From: Chaetoceros tenuissimus
Lineage: Eukaryota; Bacillariophyta; Thalassiosirophyceae; Chaetocerotales; Chaetocerotaceae
NCBI GenBank assembly: GCA_021927905.1
Contig: BLLK01000049.1
Location: 239,073 to 303,072 of the forward strand
Length of the DNA stretch: 64,000 nucleotides
Direction: 5' to 3'
Shown: positions 39,701 through 50,294 of the stretch, piece by piece
Position numbering within the stretch: position 1 is the stretch's first letter
How the letters are laid out: every line of letters begins with the position of its first letter
The notes under the pieces: generated by a model
Seen by the model: the letters and a program-made list of their open reading frames with translations, nothing else
What the model was told of the DNA's origin: nothing
The model's database searches: none
Made by a program: the position numbers and the translations under genes

Positions 39701-40153
39701 TCTCATTCCTCTTGGCTTGTTGTTCTTCAAAAGTTTTTACCACGCCCATTCATGTTGAATATGATAGATTTCCAAAATTATCTTTCCTTTGAGATCAATA
39801 TAAGAAACCATATTCAATAATATTTTATTGTGAATAAATCTCCGTAGATTTGTTTCTTAAATGTTCGAGTGAGGGTAGATTACGTCATTACTTTGAAACT
39901 TTCCAAAACTGTGTGTAAACGATGAATTTCTTCTTGATGAAAATATCACTGCAAGTAGAGTCTACACGGATGGCCTTCTGCGCTTAAGAAATGAATTTAA
40001 TTTCAAAAAATCATCGTTGCATTTTGCGTCATCCAAATTAGCCTTTTCAGTGAGTTATTCTTGCCACTTGAGAATTTTGAAAAATCGCATATTTATCCAC
40101 CACACATCGAGAAAGCTTTACAATTTACAAAACATGCATAGGACATCTCCAGT
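39701..40153. other. Intergenic, no gene seen
   Basis: About 450 AT-rich bases between the broken small gene and the fucosyltransferase-like gene. It should contain the promoter of the latter. No motif stands out. Confidence 0.45.
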
Positions 40154-41596
40154 ATGTTCAAATTGATCATGGCAGATGTTACACACATATGTTCCAATTC
40201 CATGACTCTTGGTAGACGAAAAATATGGGTATCTACTTGCTTTTGTTTTGCCGTCATCGGATATTTCCTTCCAAACATATTTTACAGCTTCGATGGAAAG
40301 AACTTGTATCAACCACTAGATGCCCCTATTTACCAAAGATTGACACTCAAGGTGAATAATACTCTGGACCGGTTGCCTAGAAATTCATTACCCTTGAAGT
40401 TAACTGAAAAACAACATGACAGATTACAAGTTAGAGTGACCACAGAAGAGAAGAACGAGGATGAGAAGTTTCTACTTTATTGGCCACATGGTGGATTCTC
40501 GAATCAAATCATTTCACTTCAGCGAGCAGCACATATTGCATATGCTTCCAATAGAACATTAGTCCTTCCACCAGTGTTGCCGCATCATACATTCAAAGGC
40601 AAACTCAAATATCCATCCTATGGCGCGACATCTCCCAAGCAATGTGAAAAGGAGAAACAATTACATCAACTTACAAAAGCTGCAAAAGAAGTAGATGACT
40701 TTCCATCCTACGACGCGCTCTTTAACTTTGATTCCATTTCAAAAAAGACACGTGGGTTGAAGGTGATAGATATGCAAAAGTTTTCGCGTTTAGATTACAT
40801 AAATGCTACAGATTTCTCCACTTGGTGTGTCGACATTTACAAGGAGAGAAGCTATTGTCTCTATGGTTCGAAGGAAAACTTACATACCAAAATCGTTCAG
40901 TCAATAGAAGCAAAATGTAGCGAGAAGCAAATAGCAGCCATTGGTTCGACATTTGTAGTTCCTACACCAGCGAATGCAAAAGAAGTGAGAAATTGGAACG
41001 AAATTGAATCTTACTTTAACCAAATGGAGTTAAGTCGAGATATGTTGATATTATTGCAAACCATATATAAAAAGCTCCCACAGAATTACACTGGTGCTCA
41101 TGTACGAATAACGGATAATAGGAGTTGCAACCCAAAGAAAACATGCGAAGTAACGTGCACCAGAGATGAACATAGAATTGCTTTTACTGAATTGATCAAG
41201 GATATTGATGCAATACCGAATACGTCGCATGTGCTATTGGGCAGTGGTAATGAAGTTTCTCTCAAATGCTTCAAATACTATTCGAAGGAAAAGTATGTAG
41301 TCACAACTACCCAAGACATTGTCGAGAATGATCCAGAGCTTTTGCAGATGGTCGACAACATAGGTTCGGAGAAGGAAACTGTATTTCTTCTGTTAGATCA
41401 GATATTAATTGGAATTGCTGATAATGTGAGAATGAAGTTTGCCTATCCATTCGATCATCCTTTGAAGGGAAGTACATATCAATCAAGAATTCAACAATGG
41501 CATAATGGTCGAAAGCGTATACTTGATGCAATGGATCAGATTTCGTTGAGTTATGATAAACTTGTCACAAAGAAGGATGCAGTTGCAACGTTTTGA
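40154..41596 (+). CDS. O-fucosyltransferase-like type II membrane protein
   Basis: Single exon, 480 residues from ATG 40154. A short cytoplasmic N-terminus is followed by a signal anchor (IWVSTCFCFAVIGYFLPNIF, about 24-44), the plan of a Golgi glycosyltransferase. The catalytic part starts with FLLYWPHGGFSNQIISLQRA and YASNRTLVLPPVLPHH, which match the GGxxNQxxxxxxAxxxAxxxNRTLVLP signature of GDP-fucose O-fucosyltransferases. The later YTGAHVRITDNRSC carries the H-x-R motif of the nucleotide-sugar site. Several cysteines and N-glycosylation sites fit a lumenal domain. The acceptor protein or glycan is unknown. Length is normal for the family. Confidence 0.78.
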   Translation: MFKLIMADVTHICSNSMTLGRRKIWVSTCFCFAVIGYFLPNIFYSFDGKNLYQPLDAPIYQRLTLKVNNTLDRLPRNSLPLKLTEKQHDRLQVRVTTEEKNEDEKFLLYWPHGGFSNQIISLQRAAHIAYASNRTLVLPPVLPHHTFKGKLKYPSYGATSPKQCEKEKQLHQLTKAAKEVDDFPSYDALFNFDSISKKTRGLKVIDMQKFSRLDYINATDFSTWCVDIYKERSYCLYGSKENLHTKIVQSIEAKCSEKQIAAIGSTFVVPTPANAKEVRNWNEIESYFNQMELSRDMLILLQTIYKKLPQNYTGAHVRITDNRSCNPKKTCEVTCTRDEHRIAFTELIKDIDAIPNTSHVLLGSGNEVSLKCFKYYSKEKYVVTTTQDIVENDPELLQMVDNIGSEKETVFLLLDQILIGIADNVRMKFAYPFDHPLKGSTYQSRIQQWHNGRKRILDAMDQISLSYDKLVTKKDAVATF

Positions 41597-42117
41597 AGGA
41601 GATATTTAGGAATATAATACAAGAAACTCATACACTTCCCCAGTTTGTTTGTCATTTTTCAGCTTGTAATAGACGAGGTGCATCGATACCATCTATGTCA
41701 TTGCAATAAGACGATTTGAGTTCCCATCGCGGAATGCTTGATATTTGTGTGGACTATTATTTTTTCGCATTTTTAAAAATTCCTTTACATTTCTCGTTTC
41801 TTAGATAGTTTCCTTGAATGACTTAGCTTTCTTTTCATTTCGTCTTTTCTTTCTTTGTTTCTAGCAGTGAAAGCTAATACTTGTAGCTGTTTTGGTTCAC
41901 AAGTAGAGAGATCGGTTTTATTTGTTGAAACCAGAAGAGATTCGATATGCGAGCATAGGCTTAACATTTTATTTTATCTACCCAGCAATGATGTTCTTAT
42001 TCATAAACAGAAGGAGCATTGGAGAAGTGATAATTAACCTCACAATTCACGATCTTCCTTTTTCGACTTCATAGATAATCCAGAAGATGAAGGTTGGCCA
42101 TCCATTAACTATAATTA
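41597..42117. other. Convergent 3' flanks, no gene seen
   Basis: About 520 bases between two genes that face each other, holding their 3' UTRs. Short frames here show no similarity to anything I recognise. Confidence 0.45.
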
Positions 42118-43743
42118 TTAAAACTCGCCCATCATCTTCAAAATGTAACGATTAATAATATCCATTCCAGTAAAATCTGCATGAGGGTTTTCATTCAAGC
42201 ATTCATAAGAAGTAATACCGGCACTGTTCGTTCCATTGAAAGCTGCCAGTCCTTCTTCCTCAATCATCTCAAATATGATTTCCTCGACAGGCTGAATAGA
42301 GGAACATGCTCTGTGCAAAAGGGTAGGACATTCCTTCATAGCTGTCGTGTCTGCTTGAATCAAATTATTTTCATATTCCCAAGAGATTCCCTCGAATGTC
42401 GACATTTCTACTTTGTCAATCCTTTTATGCTCACTTTCGTCACCAATTACTGTGGCAAGATTATTGTTGACAAACTCAAGAAGATTTCGCTTAATGCCAT
42501 TGCATACTTTTCCTAAATAGTAATTGTAATACACCTTAGTCACTGCTGAGACCCATTTTAAAAGATTTTGCTCCCACACTTGTCCATTCTCATGTTCCCA
42601 AAATGCGAAATCTTGCTTTGTTGGAGACAACGGAAGGGCTCCACACTTATCATCAACAATGATAGTGAGAGCTTGACAATATTGTGTACCACCAGCTGAG
42701 AGGCAAAGAGTGCCTCTACTATCAGGTAGAGACTTGACGAGTCTCCCAAACTTGCGACTGTAGAAGTAAAGACTTGCAGTGTTATGACCACCCTCGGCAA
42801 GCCTTACAGCATCGAAACCAAGATATAAGCTCAATACGTGATCATCTTCAGTTCCATTCGAGTTGTCACTACTAAGCAACGCCGTCTTTGGGATCCGTAC
42901 ATTAAACTTGGTAAGTCTTGTCAATCTACTTGGCCAGTGATTGAAATGGACAGGATCTGATCGAACCAACACTTGAAAGCAATGTGGGACATGAAGGTAA
43001 TGCTTAGGCAACTCATCTTTTACACTCAAGAGGAACGCATCATTTTCGCTATGCTTCAAATCATGCAGACAGATACAAAAGACATACTTTTCTTCCGACC
43101 ATTCTCTATCGTTTAGCCTCATCATGTTGTTTACTAGGCGATATATTCCCGTTTGCACATCGCCATACCCGTACTCTTCAACAACAGCTGCAATGTTATT
43201 GGATGATGCTACAATATCTGCAATTTCATTTTTCATGAGAAACTTATGTAGATCCGTGTCGATTGTTGGATCAAATTGAAATTCGAAACTAGGCAAACAT
43301 ACACCAGTTGGAGTTTGTAAATTCCTTGCGAGGATACCAAGAGAATATACATTTTCATTCCTGCTCATTACAAAACTGATATCGGAGAGAGAAGCACATC
43401 CTTGCTTTAGACCAATTCCATATTCTCCAATCTGACTATTGTCACGTTCGACGTTGTTGAAGCAAGTCAATACTTCCCTCATGGGTTTCACTGGATGCTG
43501 ACAATTGTTCAGAATATAAATTCCATTTGTATTTTCGAGTTGTAGTTCTTGGTTCCTCGAGTCTTCTTCTTCGTGTTCATCAACGTTTATAGTCAATTTT
43601 CCATTTGATAATGGTGCAGCATCGAATACGTTATCAATTAGATCAAAACAAGCCCTTACAGGTGACTGAAAGGATCGAGCGAACGAATTCCAAAGCTGAA
43701 CTCCATCAATGACGAGAGCAGGATTATTTTCAATATTATCCAT
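42118..43743 (-). CDS. MORC-like GHKL ATPase with diatom LRR-type C-terminal module
   Basis: Single exon, 541 residues from ATG 43743. The N-terminal ATPase has the GHKL N-box ACFDLIDNVFDAAPLS (about 31-46; E/D-x-x-D-N), a degenerate NNCQHPVKPMREVLTCF stretch, and the glycine lid IGEYGIGLKQGCASLSD (about 107-123) that matches the IGxYGxGxKxG of MORC proteins. The next part carries FNVRIPKTALL and LYLGFDAVRLAEGG. The last ~75 residues (LLHRACSSIQPVEEIIFEMI, ITSYECLNENPHADFTG) are the same module that ends the BspA-like LRR gene at 45557. MORC ATPases act in chromatin compaction. No CW zinc finger is seen here, so this could also be a cytoplasmic sensor. Confidence 0.7.
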   Translation of the reverse strand: MDNIENNPALVIDGVQLWNSFARSFQSPVRACFDLIDNVFDAAPLSNGKLTINVDEHEEEDSRNQELQLENTNGIYILNNCQHPVKPMREVLTCFNNVERDNSQIGEYGIGLKQGCASLSDISFVMSRNENVYSLGILARNLQTPTGVCLPSFEFQFDPTIDTDLHKFLMKNEIADIVASSNNIAAVVEEYGYGDVQTGIYRLVNNMMRLNDREWSEEKYVFCICLHDLKHSENDAFLLSVKDELPKHYLHVPHCFQVLVRSDPVHFNHWPSRLTRLTKFNVRIPKTALLSSDNSNGTEDDHVLSLYLGFDAVRLAEGGHNTASLYFYSRKFGRLVKSLPDSRGTLCLSAGGTQYCQALTIIVDDKCGALPLSPTKQDFAFWEHENGQVWEQNLLKWVSAVTKVYYNYYLGKVCNGIKRNLLEFVNNNLATVIGDESEHKRIDKVEMSTFEGISWEYENNLIQADTTAMKECPTLLHRACSSIQPVEEIIFEMIEEEGLAAFNGTNSAGITSYECLNENPHADFTGMDIINRYILKMMGEF

Positions 43744-44419
43744 TTGTCTATAGATTCTTTAATTCCTTCCTTTTGGAAATTATGAATGAAAGAGATGAAA
43801 AACGATTGATTTTTACCGTTTCTATTCCTATTTTGTGACTGATTTGTAGGAATAGATTTTGGCAGCGAAAAAGAGATTGATGTTGACACCTCTCATTGTC
43901 AACTTTGTTGGGATTGTGGTAGATGATACACCGGCTTCTTTACCCTGTTGGAAATTTTCTATTTAAATAGCATATTCATAGTAATACAAATTCAAACAAT
44001 ACAAAGTTTTGCAAATTGAATGCAATGAATATTTAGAGATGAGTAAGTTGACTTGAGAGCAGCTGTCAGTCAATCATGAACGCAAGAAGGAGAGTACATA
44101 GTCGTTCTAGTATTTCGTGCTGCAGCCAGAGGTTCTTGGCAAAACAGCTTTGGCCAAAAGAAAGATACGAATGATGATGCAAAGTATACTAGTGAGAATA
44201 GAAACGCTACTAAACGATTCATCATTGGAAAGATGCCAAAGTTCATTTATCTTATAAGAAGAGTTTGTTCCTATTTTAATTAGACGGAAACAAAGAAGCA
44301 ATTCGGCATGCAGGCACCTAGTAAATATACAGCTATCATTTTCATTTACAAAGAAACGTCACTGTAAAAGTAAAGGACATTCCACTTGTTCTTTCATACC
44401 AACGTGTTTCTATTATACC
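43744..44419. other. Intergenic, no gene seen
   Basis: About 675 AT-rich bases upstream of the MORC-like gene. No frame with family similarity; the promoter of that gene is expected near 43750-43950. Confidence 0.4.
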
Positions 44420-45060
44420 TGTTGGTTCTTGAGAGATGGATTACTTGTTCGAAGAGAAGAGGGCTTGTTAGATGGTTGCTGAGTTTTTGTAATAGAAGGT
44501 TGAAATGATGAGCTATTGGATGGATTATATGAATGGACTATTGATGGAACATTCGAAAAGATATTTGTTGGACTAAACGATGGAGAAATCGAAGGTGACT
44601 AGATGAGATGAGAGATGGTGATAGCGGGAATTATCGAAAAGTGTGAAAAATCTTTACATAAACGATTTCTCCGCAGCCCACTATTTACAATAACGGTCCC
44701 TTTGCCTGATATCCTGTTGATTGAGGATGATAGCCCAACAAATCGCCATTTGCATAGCCATAGATTGATTGTCAAATTTTGCGATATATTGACAGAGTTC
44801 CATTCCAAAATCTGTTGGAGAAGACTTGAACCTTGTCATTAGTCCTACGACTACCTGATGATATCACAATATCTGATCCAGTAGACGATATATCCAAAGA
44901 CCAACCAAACCATTCATCCTGGCTGCCTTTTTTTATTTCTAGAAGAGTAATTTGTCTTAAATCGTCATCAATACGATAAACCTTTATGCGACCGCATTTG
45001 TTACAGCTAAAGTCGAACCATCACGGGCTATCAACTGAGTTTCCAACTCGTGCGTTGTTA
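44420..45060 (-). pseudogene. Decayed FG-GAP-like/PS-rich secreted protein
   Basis: On the minus strand, pieces in different frames resemble the beta-propeller repeats of diatom cell-surface proteins (KVYRIDDDLRQITLLEIKKG, then WFGWSLDISSTGSDIVISSG, then KVQVFSNRFW). Downstream at 44420-44600 comes a Pro/Ser-rich stalk (PSISPSFSPTNIF, NVPSIVHSYNPSNSSS). Stops and frame changes separate the parts, and no start is visible. The assignment rests on the repeat style and the PSxxPS stalk and is tentative. Confidence 0.4.
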
Positions 45061-45556
45061 TTCGTTCGTACCAACAATCGAATCAATAAGCTTCATCGTC
45101 GCTATTACCTTCTTGTTGAAGATACTATGAAACCTTTTTTGATCTAGTCATGAAAACAAAAGTTGATCCTTTTCCGCATATACATCTGTTTTCTTTCATT
45201 ACATATTGAATAGAGTAAAAGAATTCAATTCTAAAAATAGCTAACGGCATTTGTTGCATCGGATGAACTTCTTCATCAGTCTCTTGCCTTTTCTGTCTCT
45301 CCATATTTGGTCAGAAAGCTGGTCAGATACAGAATTTCGTTTTCATTGCTGTCGAACAAACTGTACATCAATATCAGCGCCTGCCTTGGATGAAACTAAG
45401 AACAAAAGCTGGAAATATTAATACGTTCAAGTCTATATTTCTAAATTGAAGATACTGAATATGAGGTCGAGAGTAGAAAGAATATGTTGAAAATTGAATG
45501 AATATAGAATGACAGTTAAACACATCGAATAACGTAGTTTAGATAGAAAAGTTCAT
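45061..45556. other. Intergenic, no gene seen
   Basis: About 495 AT-rich bases. They may contain further unrecognisable remnants of the decayed propeller gene. Nothing else is supported. Confidence 0.35.
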
Positions 45557-46378
45557 TTACATGCCAATCAGTGTCTTTGTGTACAGCTGAATTATTTCAT
45601 ATTCTGTAATATCAGTGTAAGGATTCTCATTCAGGTACTGAAGAGGTGTGATTCCAATCCCATTCTTTTCTTTCAAAGTGCCAAGTCCTTTCTCTTGAAG
45701 TATCGCAACGATATCAATTACAGAAGGTTCAAAGGAGCAACAAGCTCTATGGAGTACATATTTCTCGCGTCCATTTACATTCATGACAAAGTCGGTGATT
45801 GGGAGATTCTGAGAACTTCTAAATGGGACCAATTTCGTATGTAAAAGAACAGATCTTTGAATTTCAATACGATGTAGAACATTGAAGATAAGCAACTTCT
45901 TATTGTCTGCAAATGCCTGGTTTCCAATTTCTCTGCATCTCGGCGGAATAAAGACACTCGACAAATCACATTCTTCAAAAGCAAATTCTCCAATGTATAG
46001 CAAACTTATAGAGAGCTTGATGTAAATAAGATCTTTGCATTTGTAGAAAGCATCCTCTTCAATTCTAACAACTGTATTGGCAAAGATGACTCTTTTGATA
46101 TTCTTGCATCTTTCAAATGTAGCGTACGGAATCACAGTGACACCCTCTTCAATGATTACCTGCTGCCATGTCTGTCGTTCATCCCAATATGCATCACATT
46201 CTTCTGATCTTTCAAAATCAAGCGGTATGAAACCGATTTCTTCTTGTACAGATAAAGCATCTACATCCAAATGTGGTCCAGCGCCATGTGTACCCTGTGG
46301 CTGCATTTTCATGTCAACAGCGCCATATTTTTGTCTTCTCGGAGCATTGACACGTGTCAATAGGTATAAAAAAAACAT
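45557..46378 (-). pseudogene. BspA-like leucine-rich repeat protein, main body (5' part displaced)
   Basis: A 273-codon frame holds the typical diatom BspA/LRR_5 plan: LDFERSEECDAYWDERQTWQ, IIEEGVTVIPYATFERC, IKRVIFANTVVRIEEDAF, FIPPRCREIGNQAFADNKKL. The C-terminal module LHRACCSFEPSVIDIVAIL and GITPLQYLNENPYTDIT follows. The expected N-terminus MRVATVDGLVTLFYDGS is missing. It is found 3.5 kb away at 49823-49912 on the same strand, beyond an element with inverted terminal repeats. The first codons of the present frame (up to about HGAGPH) are element DNA read through. It may still be translated from an ATG inside the element, but the original protein is split. Confidence 0.65.
46264..46297 (+). 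repeat. Left terminal inverted repeat
   Basis: Reads CATCCAAATGTGGTCCAGCG and on to CCCTG. It pairs with 49789-49822 in inverted orientation; only positions 9, 10 and 24 differ. Confidence 0.65.
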
Positions 46379-48781
46379 CTACCTGCGCGTATCCTACATG
46401 GTCCTGGAGGATCATAAAAATGGCGCTGGAGGAATATAATCTCTAACCTCCTCCCTTCTTTCCTCTTTCTATCTTCTTTCTAACCCAAATTCACAAGACT
46501 CAAGTATAAATTACATATATTTTGGGGATCTCATCCGTTGAATGTCTTATTTCACTTTTCTATTTTTTCTCAGCACACCACATCGCTTTAAGTGAAAATC
46601 ACCTATCTTCTTCTGTTTGACGACTCCATTTCAGCAAATTGAAATAATAAATTCGAATATGTACCATAAACATCAATGATATATATTTCTACTTGAGCCT
46701 TGAGCGAGTGGCGATTTTGGAGTTTGACCTTTATGAAGGAGCTAGACGATATAATTCTAATTTGATGTCGACTTTTTGTATGTCACCAGAAATTGCAGTG
46801 TTTTCGTGATGAATGAGTTTTGGAGAGTGGTGAAAGATACAACAGGGCAGAATTTTCGATAAGATATGTATAGGCAACTCACTGTGGCTTCGGATTACAG
46901 AATTCTGCATTTTAAAGCGAGGTTGAGAGTCGTAAGCATCATCAAATTTCATTGACTGAGGTCGACAGTGGAATATAAATTGCCAAAGCGATGAATTGAG
47001 GCGTGAGAAACTTCACCAAATGGTCGGATCTTCAAGTTCAGATATATGGAAAGGCGTCACAACCCTCATATATTGGAATACATAACAATCAACTCCCGAG
47101 GGTCCAACGTACATGACATAACCTCGAGGAAAACCTTCTTCTTGCTCGCTAAGAAATGGTACGATTGCATATGCAATATGTTCACTATACCTACTGTCTG
47201 GTAGCAAAGCCTTTCACATATAACACAAACAAGACGTGCCATTACTTCTCCTACAAGCTCGGGACTCATGGATCATAAAAAATCTCATTTTAGGTAAAAA
47301 TTGACTGCAAATTTCAAGCTTCCATTACTTCTCTCCTCACTATCTCAACTTCTACTCAACCGAATTCGATGCTGAATAGCTAGAAACTTCAGTCTAGGTA
47401 ATGAAAATGGTTGGTGCATATAGCAAGCGGACTTTACTATACAAGAAGAAGGTCTAGTCACCTGGTGAAAAAATTGCTTGGAAAAAAGAACAACCTAAAT
47501 TTTAATCGATATGCAATCCGTTGAGACCTTTTGCATTGTAATTAGAGTTCACGAGTGCAAACCACCTTCGCAACGTAGTTTAAATTAAAGCATTCCAGCT
47601 TTACTTCTTTTCTAGAATCAATATTACTTGAGCAATCTCAAATAAGGTAGTCAATTTCCTTCCCCCAAAAATACAATTGTGTGCAATTGAAGTATAATCT
47701 AAATAGACAGCTGAACATGGCTGATCAGCAATCGCTTTTTCTATATAAATAATGAGTATCTTGAGTTTTAGGAACAAATTGAAGCTTATCTTCACATAGC
47801 ATAGCTGTAAAACGCTATGTCAAGTCTATTTTTGCGATATTCCAAAATGTTTTTTTCGTATGATTTGATCTGTAGTGCCCTCAGAGGATCCAAAACTGTG
47901 TCGAAGTATGTATTCGTGATGGTGGTTTGGAATTGTTATGTTTTATGGCTTCATCGATTCGACTAATGAAGATTCGAATGCCGATAGCCAATGTTGCCTC
48001 AATTTCAAACTTAATTCGAAAGATAAACTAACTTCGAAAAAGTATGTAAAGGTTCTCCAAACAACATAGCTCGGATATAAAAAGGCTTAGCATATATACA
48101 CTTTCGAAATGTGCATGGTAAATGAAGTTAAACAAGCCAACATCCACTGCTTTGGCATATAAATACCTTGAGAAATGGTCGAGGTACGTTATCTTTAACT
48201 TAGCGAATCTTAAAGTTATGAATGACCCTCCTCTACTTTACTTCTCTCGTTAAAAATCAACTTTAATGATTCCCAGGTAGATGTTACGTTGTCCTATAAT
48301 CGATTTTTGGCTCTATACAAATGTGGAGGAGCCAAAGAAACGATAAAGGTATTAATTACCAATGACAGTTGAGTCAATTTTGCCTTATATGATAAATGCG
48401 TGGTATACCTATGAATTCGACTTGCAATAAGTTTTCATATATATATATTTACAAGATCGACTTATCTGTATCTCATCATAGAATGTATCTAGGGTGTATT
48501 AAGCTTCTAAACTAAAAATATTTTTATAAAATGTATAAAATGTGAAGATAAAATGGGCAGGTAGATTGACGTTATAATGATAATGTCAATATTCTTACTT
48601 ACCACTGTAAGTACGTACACTAAAGTTTGAACGAGTGTCAATGCATAAAACGGCTCAAATTTTGAAAATTTGAGAAGAGGAAGGAGAACAACGAACAACC
48701 AACACGAAATCATAAAATACAACACACTATTGCAATTCATTCCATTCTCATCTTGAACAAATATGAATATTTCATGAGTGG

Positions 48782-49360
48782 GTAAGTATCAGCTATTACA
48801 GATGCATCCGATCCTCAAAAGTGGCGATAGGGGGAGAATTACACAGTAAGGAAGCAGCGCTGTAAAAAGGTAAGAACATGTTGTTTGTTTTTGTGTTATG
48901 TTTCCAGAATCTTCCCTCTTTTTACACATACAATACACCTTTTCTATTTTAATTTATAGGAACCGTTTCTATTTCACTCAATTCTAAGGAGGCCGATTGA
49001 AGGAGAATTACTCGGTAAAGAAGCAGACTCGTCAAAAGTAAGAACACATTTCTTTTTCGTTGCGTGTCAAGTTTCAATCTTCCTTCTTCTTACATATCTT
49101 CTGTCTTTAAACTTCATAGAAATAAATTCGATGAGCGAAAGGGAACTAGATTGAATGATTGTGCTTTCCTATTGTTTCCAACCAAGAAGAAGTCTTCCTA
49201 GATGTAAGTTGCACATCTTTTCCCCTTTTCTTTTCGTTGTCAATCTATAAAATGATCTATCATAGAACTTATACACATTTCCTCTTTTACAGGTCATATT
49301 ATAGAGTAATGGAAGTCAAAGAGACTGTGCAGCTAGGAGCAATATTCAGTTGATGTTGAG
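48782..49360 (+). ncRNA. Candidate spliced transcript with duplicated exon inside the element
   Basis: Three consecutive intron-like segments carry strong donors and pyrimidine-rich acceptors: 48870-48959 (GTAAGAAC...TTATAG), 49038-49119 (GTAAGAAC...CATAG) and 49204-49292 (GTAAGTTG...TTTTACAG). Their lengths (90, 82, 89) match verified introns of nearby genes. The exon-like pieces ending at 48869 and 49037 resemble each other (GGAGAATTAC, then AAGCAG), which suggests exon duplication. Joined exons give only short frames, such as MHPILKSGDRGRITQ, with stops soon after. An untranslated or decayed transcript fits. No RNA evidence is available here. Confidence 0.35.
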
Positions 49361-49788
49361 ACTTCAAAATCTAGAATTACTTCGTACGGTTAACGCGTTG
49401 ATCGATAAAGTACACTTATACAAAGAGATGAGGGAACTGAAAATCTATTTTGAAATGATTAACTTTAGATTATATCAAGCATAATATATAAAATGTAGCG
49501 AAAAATAAATCTAAAATAAAAAATAGGATTTGATTGATATTTGAACTTTTTTACTCGTCCGTTCAGCCTTCATTCGTGTTTAAACAACGAATTTGAGATT
49601 AGCTAATTTGGTCGAATCGTGTGAAATATGTCAGATCCAGCGCCATTATGTGCAAAAGCTCAGCGCCATGAAAATGGAGCTGGTTATTTTGATGGCGCTG
49701 CTGGTACAAAAGTCCTACCTAGGGATATTAACCAACTAAGCTAAAAACACTAGAATGGCGCTGGAACGTTAAGTAAATAATGGCGCTC

Positions 49789-49822
49789 CAGGGTACACTT
49801 GGCGCTGGACCCACTTTGGATG
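49789..49822 (-). repeat. Right terminal inverted repeat
   Basis: Inverted partner of 46264-46297. The inner side carries more copies of the ATGGCGCTG-type motif (49692, 49754, 49780). Confidence 0.65.
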
Positions 49823-49912
49823 TAACCATTCTTGATGCAGTTCTTCATTGTATGGTTCTCTTGAACCGTCGTAAAAGAGAGTCACGAGACCGTCGACAGT
49901 AGCAACCCTCAT
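49823..49912 (-). pseudogene. Displaced 5' end of the BspA-like LRR gene
   Basis: From ATG 49912 the minus strand reads MRVATVDGLVTLFYDGSREP and on to EELHQEWL, the usual opening of diatom BspA-like LRR proteins as I remember them. After 30 codons it meets the terminal repeat of the inserted element. The main body of the gene resumes at the other end of the element, near 46262. The original promoter presumably still lies upstream (49913 onward). Confidence 0.65.
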
Positions 49913-50294
49913 CACTGCAGCACTAGATCAAGAATGGCTGTCTGTGTTCAAGTATGTAATGTATCTATCCAGATCTGGAAAGTAAAATGGACAGGAGACT
50001 GTCGATCGTTTATGTTTTACGAGTAATGTGATGTGCTTGTGCTGCTATGTGCCCCCCGGCAGATGCAAAGCGTCTTTGCGTAACGGTTTTCCATGACGTC
50101 ATTTGTAATCAATTAGCTTACAACAATGACTTCTCTTCTTTCTTTTTGCCTTTTCTTTCTCTTTTGTTTCTGACACAGCCTCATGTTTCATCACAAAAAA
50201 CGCATCAAGCGACCTTCACAAAGAAGATCTGAATCTTTTGATTCTTCTATTCATATATATCTTTCCTTATCATATCCTACAACATTTATATATC
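49913..50294. other. Intergenic between divergent gene starts
   Basis: About 380 bases between the LRR gene start and the plastid protein gene. A palindrome GCAAAG-CGT-CTTTGC lies at 50065-50079, and a pyrimidine-rich stretch at 50130-50175 precedes the plastid gene. Promoters for both directions are expected here. Confidence 0.45.

Larger units (their letters stand above)
46264..49822. mobile_element. 3.56-kb non-autonomous DNA transposon-like element
   Basis: The ends are a 34-bp terminal inverted repeat with three mismatches (starting CATCCAAA, ending TACCCTG). Both are flanked by TA (46262-46263 and 49823-49824), as in a TA target duplication. The two outer flanks form the 5' and main parts of one LRR gene, which supports insertion into that gene. 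The motif CAGCGCCAT or its complement ATGGCGCTG, complete or nearly so, occurs about nine times within 250 bp of the ends. No transposase frame is visible: the interior is AT-rich with only short frames, so movement would need an enzyme from elsewhere. The superfamily is uncertain; TA duplication alone fits Tc1/mariner-like and some other groups. Confidence 0.6.
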
